NCBI GenBank assembly: GCA_029865445.1
Contig: JAOUGY010000125.1
Coordinates: forward strand, 1 to 9,997
Source of the DNA: Acidimicrobiia bacterium
Lineage (GTDB): Bacteria > Actinomycetota > Acidimicrobiia > Spongiisociales > ZC4RG35
DNA length: 9,997 nucleotides
Reading direction: 5' to 3'
Shown: in pieces, positions 6,136 to 9,997 of the stretch
Numbering within the stretch: position 1 is the first letter of the stretch
How the letters are laid out: each line of letters begins with the position of its first letter
Program-made: the position numbers and the translations under genes
Notes under the pieces: model-generated
What the model saw: only the letters and a program-made list of their open reading frames with translations
What the model was told of the DNA's origin: nothing
The model's database searches: none

Positions 6136-7428
6136 CTACGAGCGGTGACCGGCTGCGCGCTCGGCCACATTCTGGACCCAACTGTCGATCGGGCCCCGGC
6201 CGCGACCTGCGAGCCATGACGGGTCCAGATCAGTCTTGTGCGGAATCACCCGAAGTGCGGACCGATCAAGTACGCCCTCCCCTTGAACGACCTGCTCACG
6301 AATGACCAGCAGCGGGAGCTCGTGGGCAAATGCCATGCAAGCTTCCATGTGGTTCCAAGGTGTCACGAATGCGCACCGGGTCTCGGTCCTCAGGTTGTCC
6401 GTGCCCTCCTTGAAGACCACCTTCTCGGCTGTTGCCTGGCTCATCCCCAGAATCAATGCCCCGTCGCACTGCCTGAGTAGCCTCACGACGTCGTACATCC
6501 CACCTTCCTCTTGGGGTTCGTCAGTCACTCCTAGGGTCCGAACGCGCAGTCCCTTCTCGGCGAGCGATGCCTCGAGCGCGACCCAGAAGGCCTGCTGTCG
6601 TGCGTTGAGGTCGGTTGGCCTGCTCACGAAGACCGAGATGGGCTCTCCCCTCTCGGCGAGGGCGACGATGTCATCAGCAGACAGACGATCGCCGTTGACC
6701 CAGCGGACGAGCGCTCTCAGATCATCGCTGCCAGGGGCGAGGTTCTGAACGCAGCCGGAGTGCGTACCCGAAAGCACCTCCCTTCGGTAGGACAGCGTTG
6801 TGTCGCCCGCGAATGGCTCGTCGAGCTCATCGGGCTCGACCACCTGATCGTTGCTCGCGCGGAAGATCGTGAGCGGGACGCGACCCGACCGCACAGCCTG
6901 ACCGATGAATCGATTGACGACCCGTGCCCGAGACTTGGAGCCCGGATCAAGGTCGTCACGATGGACGTTTCTCCCGAACAGCCCAAAAAGTGGACTTGCT
7001 CTCCCCGCCAGCTTGGCACCTCCCAGCGGCGTGGCCACGAAGGCGACTGCGGAAAGTGTGTCGATGAGACCCTGGTCGGCCGAGCGGTTCTCCTCGAGGG
7101 CACGACCTACGGCAGCAGCGACCACGAGGCCGCCCATGCTGTGACCCAGGAGCTTGACCTCGTCGTAGTGTCCATCCCGATACCAGCCGCGCAATCGCGA
7201 CAGGAGATGTTCACCGAGCGAATCGACCGACTCAAGCGGACTCCCCATCCCAAGCGGCCGCAACACACGGTGTACGGGCCGAGGTCTCGCCGTGGTCTCG
7301 TACCCCCAGAACTTGATTTCGACATCCGGCCGAAGGGCATCGCTGTCGCATAGGGCCTCGGGCGTCGAGCCCCAGAAGTCGTGCGCGTTCGCACCGAGGC
7401 CGTGGACAAGAACGGCAAGTATGGACAC
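6136..7428 (-). CDS. Fusion of lipase/esterase-like alpha/beta hydrolase with a TIR/deoxyribosyltransferase-like C-terminal domain
   Basis: This 430-residue protein has two parts. Residues 1 to about 247 form an alpha/beta hydrolase of the serine esterase/lipase kind: LVHGLGANAHDFWG (7-20) gives the oxyanion region, GHSMGG (95-100) carries nucleophile Ser97, and Asp194 (ASNDQVVEP) and His223 (GTHSG) are the likely acid and base. Residues 263-425 form a second domain: an opening strand ISVFVSRP, a long helix with RQQAFWVALEASL, a middle segment LLRQCDGALILGMSQ, and WNHMEACMAFAHELPLLVI (358-376) with Glu362 in the place of the catalytic glutamate of the nucleoside deoxyribosyltransferase/TIR-like fold. 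That fold assignment is from pattern only. GTG start is supported by AAGGTGGG. No signal peptide or membrane segment is seen. The gene stands alone between gaps of about 280 bases. A defence or signalling effector role is inference. Confidence 0.85.
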   Translation of the reverse strand: MSILAVLVHGLGANAHDFWGSTPEALCDSDALRPDVEIKFWGYETTARPRPVHRVLRPLGMGSPLESVDSLGEHLLSRLRGWYRDGHYDEVKLLGHSMGGLVVAAAVGRALEENRSADQGLIDTLSAVAFVATPLGGAKLAGRASPLFGLFGRNVHRDDLDPGSKSRARVVNRFIGQAVRSGRVPLTIFRASNDQVVEPDELDEPFAGDTTLSYRREVLSGTHSGCVQNLAPGSDDLRALVRWVNGDRLSADDIVALAERGEPISVFVSRPTDLNARQQAFWVALEASLAEKGLRVRTLGVTDEPQEEGGMYDVVRLLRQCDGALILGMSQATAEKVVFKEGTDNLRTETRCAFVTPWNHMEACMAFAHELPLLVIREQVVQGEGVLDRSALRVIPHKTDLDPSWLAGRGRGPIDSWVQNVAERAAGHRS

Positions 7429-7431
7429 GAT

Positions 7432-7439
7432 CCCACCTT
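7432..7439 (-). promoter_or_regulatory. Ribosome binding site fixing the GTG start of the fusion hydrolase
   Basis: AAGGTGGG on the minus strand lies three bases before the GTG at 7428, with AAGG seven bases away. The start places the strand and HGLG motif right at the N terminus, as expected for this hydrolase type. Confidence 0.65.
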
Positions 7440-7455
7440 ATGTTCGCCATCCCCG

Positions 7456-7461
7456 ACGTTA
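7456..7461 (-). promoter_or_regulatory. Candidate -10 element of the fusion hydrolase gene
   Basis: TAACGT on the minus strand fits TANNNT and lies 27 bases before the GTG, giving a leader of about 21 bases. No convincing -35 is seen; the best match about 18 bases further upstream is TGGCAC. A weak call, offered because the gene needs its own promoter in this gap. Confidence 0.22.
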
Positions 7462-7711
7462 CCGATCTGTTGTCGTGACGTGCCAGCGCCGGACCTGTTC
7501 GCATCACATAGGCAACCCCGGAGCCGCGCCGCTCTTGGCACGCAGCAGCGTTCGGGATTGGGTGCTCGCAACCCCGCCATTCTCCGAGCGACCACCATGT
7601 TGACCGGGCGGTTGGCGGCATGTGTCGGAGAGAGCACACACTTGGGCGCACCACTCGCCCCGCGACCCAATCCCCGGCCAGGCCTGCACGGCGCCCGGGC
7701 GCGCGGCACGC

Positions 7712-9238
7712 TCATGCCCGGTCGGCGAGCACAACCGAGGCGGCGTTCCGACCTGAGGCACCCCAGATGCCGGCGCCCGGGAACGTGGCTCCGCCGGTGA
7801 CGTAGAGACCGTCGACCGATGCCCGGTAGCGCGTCAGTTCCCGAGGTCTGCCCAGGAGGGCAGACACGGCGCCGCCCGCGAAGCTGGGGACGAAACCCCT
7901 GCTCAAACCGAAGCCGGATTCGTAGTCGACCGGGGAAACCAGCCGCCATCGCCGGACGGAATCGAGGAATCCGGGGTCCATCACCCGGGCGAACCGCTCC
8001 AACCATCGTTCGGCCACGGCCGAGGAATCCCAGCCTCCCCGGAGACCGTAGGGGGTGAACAACACCTCGAGACCCAAGAGGTGTTCGCCCTCCGCCACCA
8101 GGGAGCGGTCGGTGACCGAAGGCCAGTTCGCATACATCACCGTGTCGGTGGCCATCTCCCCGCCGAGCATCGTTGCGTGCGCGGAGGCCATCCCGTCGAC
8201 GCCCGGCGACACGACTCCCGTCGGCACGAGCGGATCCGTCACCCCGTGCCGTTCGGCGTCCAACCCGAGATACGTGGGAAGCCGGTCGAGGACCACGTCG
8301 AGCTTCGCCTCGAAACCCTCCGGTGGCTTCGCCTCCAGCCACGCCGGGGGATCACCGGCCAGCCATTCGGTGTACAACCGGCGCGGGTCCGCCGCGCACA
8401 CCACCACCGGTGCCTCGATGACCGAGCCGTCTGAGAGTCCGACCCCCCGCACCCGCCGGGATTCCACCAGCACGCTCTCGACTGACACTCCGCACCTCAC
8501 CTTTCCCCCAACGGAGGCCAACCTCGAGGCAATCGAACCTGAGAGCGCCCCGCTCCCCCCGACCGGCCGACCCGGCATCACCGCGTGTCGCACCGCCGCC
8601 GACAACACCGCAAGACCGGTCCGTGGATGTCGGGGTGGCAGCCCCCAGGTACTCGGCGCACCGGCCAGCAGCATGCCGGCCACGTCGTCGGCACCGGCAC
8701 TCGCCAGAACGTCGAGCGCCGACCGTCTCGCCCATCCGAGCATGGTCGACACGGCACTCACGCCATGACGCCCGAGGGCTTTGAGGGAGGCACCCGGCGT
8801 CGGCACCTCACATGCCAGGTCGAGCACCAGTCGGGCGACGGGGAGCGCTCGGTCCATCAGGCGCCGGTACCCGGCGGCGGCCCCGGGATGCACGATCGCC
8901 AGCGACTCCGCGGTCTGCTCGACGTCGTGAAATCCGAACCATGCCGCCGTGGGATCTCCGGAGAGATAGAGATGGTGAGGGTCGACATCGACGTAGGTGA
9001 GCCCTTGGGCCACGAGGTCCAGTTCCTCGATGATCGGGGTCGAGCGGATCATCACGTGATCGCACATGCAGATGTTGACGCGGGCTCCCAGTGCGTCGAC
9101 CGTCGAGGCCAGGCCACCGACGGTGTCCCTCGCCTCGACTACGAGCACGTCCATCCCGGAGCGAGCGAGGTAGCACGCCGCAATCAGACCGTTGTGGCCC
9201 GCCCCCGCGACGACCGCATCGAAGTCCGGTCGGGTCAT
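7712..9238 (-). CDS. Phytoene desaturase-like FAD-dependent oxidoreductase
   Basis: This 508-residue protein is a flavin amine oxidase / CrtI-type oxidoreductase. The N-terminal Rossmann dinucleotide fold is clear: GAGHNG at residues 12-17, Glu35 at the end of the second strand (VLVVEARD) for the FAD ribose, and VGGLAST at 40-46. A second FAD-contacting region has PVGGSGALSGSIASRLASVG (225-244), which in the family precedes the isomerase/desaturase substrate region. The C-terminal FAD motif is at 478-508 with TGGATFPGAGIWGASGRNAA. Length fits the CrtI/PYROXD2 group. No phytoene synthase or other carotenoid gene is nearby, so a carotenoid role is not supported and the substrate is unknown. Its ATG overlaps the stop of the upstream deaminase-like gene as ATGA and has only a weak GGGTGG near the start, so translation is probably coupled. 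It appears to be the last gene of its operon. Confidence 0.9.
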   Translation of the reverse strand: MTRPDFDAVVAGAGHNGLIAACYLARSGMDVLVVEARDTVGGLASTVDALGARVNICMCDHVMIRSTPIIEELDLVAQGLTYVDVDPHHLYLSGDPTAAWFGFHDVEQTAESLAIVHPGAAAGYRRLMDRALPVARLVLDLACEVPTPGASLKALGRHGVSAVSTMLGWARRSALDVLASAGADDVAGMLLAGAPSTWGLPPRHPRTGLAVLSAAVRHAVMPGRPVGGSGALSGSIASRLASVGGKVRCGVSVESVLVESRRVRGVGLSDGSVIEAPVVVCAADPRRLYTEWLAGDPPAWLEAKPPEGFEAKLDVVLDRLPTYLGLDAERHGVTDPLVPTGVVSPGVDGMASAHATMLGGEMATDTVMYANWPSVTDRSLVAEGEHLLGLEVLFTPYGLRGGWDSSAVAERWLERFARVMDPGFLDSVRRWRLVSPVDYESGFGLSRGFVPSFAGGAVSALLGRPRELTRYRASVDGLYVTGGATFPGAGIWGASGRNAASVVLADRA

Positions 9239-9997
9239 GCCACCCAGGTTTCGACCGAGGTCCGGCTGACCAGCTCACCCCGGCGGAACACCATTCGGTC
9301 GGCGGGCTGGTCTGCGATCACCTCTCGTATCGAGGCGCCCGACGCTGCGATCAGATCTGCGGGAGCACCCACCTCGACTGCCACCCCTTCGAGTCCCATC
9401 ACCTCGCGCACAGCAGAGCTCACGAGGGTCCACGCCTCGTCGACCGTGAGATGTGCAACCGACACCAGCAATGCCGCCGTCTCCAGCGGGTCCGACCGGC
9501 CGATCACGTAGAACGGGTCCTGCACGTTGTCGGCTCCCGCGGCAACGACGACTCCCGACTCGAGCAACGCCCGGACACCGGCGAGGCCACGTGGAGTGGC
9601 CGCTTCGATCCCTCGCGACTGCAAGAACAGGTTCGTTCGGGGGTTCGCCACCACGGCCACCCCTGCGTCGGCGAGCAGACGGCCGACCTCCCGCTGGCGA
9701 TCGGGCGAGAGCAGCCCGTGACTGACACAGTGGGAAGCCACAACCTTCCCACCCAGCCCTCTCGCCTCGACCCGTCGGGCAAGCTCGGGGAGGTGCTGCA
9801 CGGACACGTCGAGCACCTCGTCGAAGTGAAGATCGACCCGGGTTCCGGCGTCCACCGCGGCGTCGAGTGCGTTGTCGATCGCCTCCAGCGGGTCCTCGTC
9901 GAGGTGCGGACAAGCGCCGACGACGTCCACACCGCCCTCCAGCGCCTGTACCAGTCTCCGGCGGCCGAGCGCACCATCCACACCTGGGAGTCCGTGA
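9235..9997 (-). CDS. Cytosine deaminase-type amidohydrolase, C-terminal part (partial at right edge)
   Basis: The frame is open through the right edge, so the N terminus, including the first metal-binding HxH motif, lies outside. The visible 253 or so residues match the cytosine deaminase / N-isopropylammelide hydrolase branch of the amidohydrolases. Counting from the GTG codon at 9981: DVVGACPH (19-26) matches DVVGAIPH of E. coli CodA; LHFDE (51-55) supplies the metal ligand His52 and catalytic Glu55; ASHCVSHG (82-89) has His84; VANPRTNLFLQSRG (111-124) matches the CodA ANP-N-LQGR segment; GADNVQDPF (149-157) has the metal ligand Asp151. It would deaminate a heterocyclic amine, but cytosine is not proven. 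Its stop overlaps the next ATG. The GTG at 9981 is unlikely to be the true start because conserved sequence continues upstream with no stop. Confidence 0.9.
   Translation of the reverse strand, partial: HGLPGVDGALGRRRLVQALEGGVDVVGACPHLDEDPLEAIDNALDAAVDAGTRVDLHFDEVLDVSVQHLPELARRVEARGLGGKVVASHCVSHGLLSPDRQREVGRLLADAGVAVVANPRTNLFLQSRGIEAATPRGLAGVRALLESGVVVAAGADNVQDPFYVIGRSDPLETAALLVSVAHLTVDEAWTLVSSAVREVMGLEGVAVEVGAPADLIAASGASIREVIADQPADRMVFRRGELVSRTSVETWVA

Larger units (their letters stand above)
7429..7711. other. Intergenic gap with no recognisable gene
   Basis: These 283 bases separate the stop of the oxidoreductase gene from the start of the fusion hydrolase, both on the minus strand. Apart from the candidate promoter at its left end, I see only a perfect 12-base palindrome GCGCCCGGGCGC at 7691-7702, ten bases past the oxidoreductase stop, and a five-base inverted repeat TGTGT/ACACA at 7621-7640. 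Neither is a convincing terminator. Confidence 0.5.

Noticed and set aside
7691..7702. Twelve-base palindrome GCGCCCGGGCGC just past the oxidoreductase stop
   Set aside because: As a hairpin it gives only a four-base stem with a four-base loop and no T-run; considered as a terminator but not supported.
7107..8342. 411-codon minus-strand frame spanning the gap and parts of both neighbouring genes
   Set aside because: It is in another frame of two well-supported minus-strand genes, and its product is Arg/Gly-rich with no motif. The overlap with both genes makes it implausible.
8585..9511. 308-codon plus-strand frame opposite the oxidoreductase and deaminase
   Set aside because: It is antisense to the FAD-binding and metal-binding coding regions, and its composition is typical of a shadow frame.
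1..9997. CRISPR array, tRNA or rRNA genes, transposase or phage genes
   Set aside because: No regularly spaced repeats, no tRNA-like cloverleaf with a TTCGA-type arm in a gap, and no transposase, integrase or phage motif in any supported gene.

Overview
The window is high-GC DNA (about 60-68% in the lines I counted by eye) with dense coding, GTG starts on at least three genes and ATGA stop/start overlaps inside operons. This suggests an actinobacterial chromosome, possibly Acidimicrobiia or a related lineage. That placement is inference from base composition and gene families; there is no rRNA, tRNA or marker gene to fix it. I see no insertion sequence, prophage gene, CRISPR array or RNA gene.

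Left part (1-3893). The C-terminal end of an unrecognised plus-strand gene runs in from the left edge and stops at 175. It converges on a compact three-gene minus-strand operon in the order large, middle, small. These genes encode a complete molybdenum hydroxylase of the xanthine dehydrogenase / aerobic CO dehydrogenase superfamily: a molybdenum-cofactor subunit (3893-1626), an FAD subunit (1629-730) and a two-cluster [2Fe-2S] subunit (727-266). Electrons would pass from substrate at Mo through the two iron-sulfur clusters to FAD. The active-site loop is neither of the CO dehydrogenase types, so the substrate is unknown and it should not be called a CO dehydrogenase. No maturation genes are in view.

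Middle part (3894-7428). Two plus-strand genes diverge from the hydroxylase operon. The first is a stand-alone E2-type acyltransferase catalytic domain with no lipoyl domain. The second is an alpha/beta hydrolase of the haloalkane dehalogenase / epoxide hydrolase group with an aspartate nucleophile but altered halide-binding positions. A minus-strand gene (7428-6136) then stands alone between two gaps of about 280 bases. It fuses an N-terminal lipase/esterase-type alpha/beta hydrolase to a C-terminal domain that resembles the TIR / nucleoside deoxyribosyltransferase-like fold. This unusual fusion is the best candidate in the window for an undescribed system, possibly a single-gene enzyme/sensor of the conflict or defence kind; that role is inference.

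Right part (7712-9997). Two minus-strand genes overlap by ATGA: an amidohydrolase of the cytosine deaminase type, cut by the right edge, followed by a phytoene-desaturase-like FAD oxidoreductase. They look co-translated. A deaminase of this type and a molybdenum hydroxylase within 6 kb could fit catabolism of nitrogen heterocycles, but the genes are in separate transcription units and no other pathway gene is in view.
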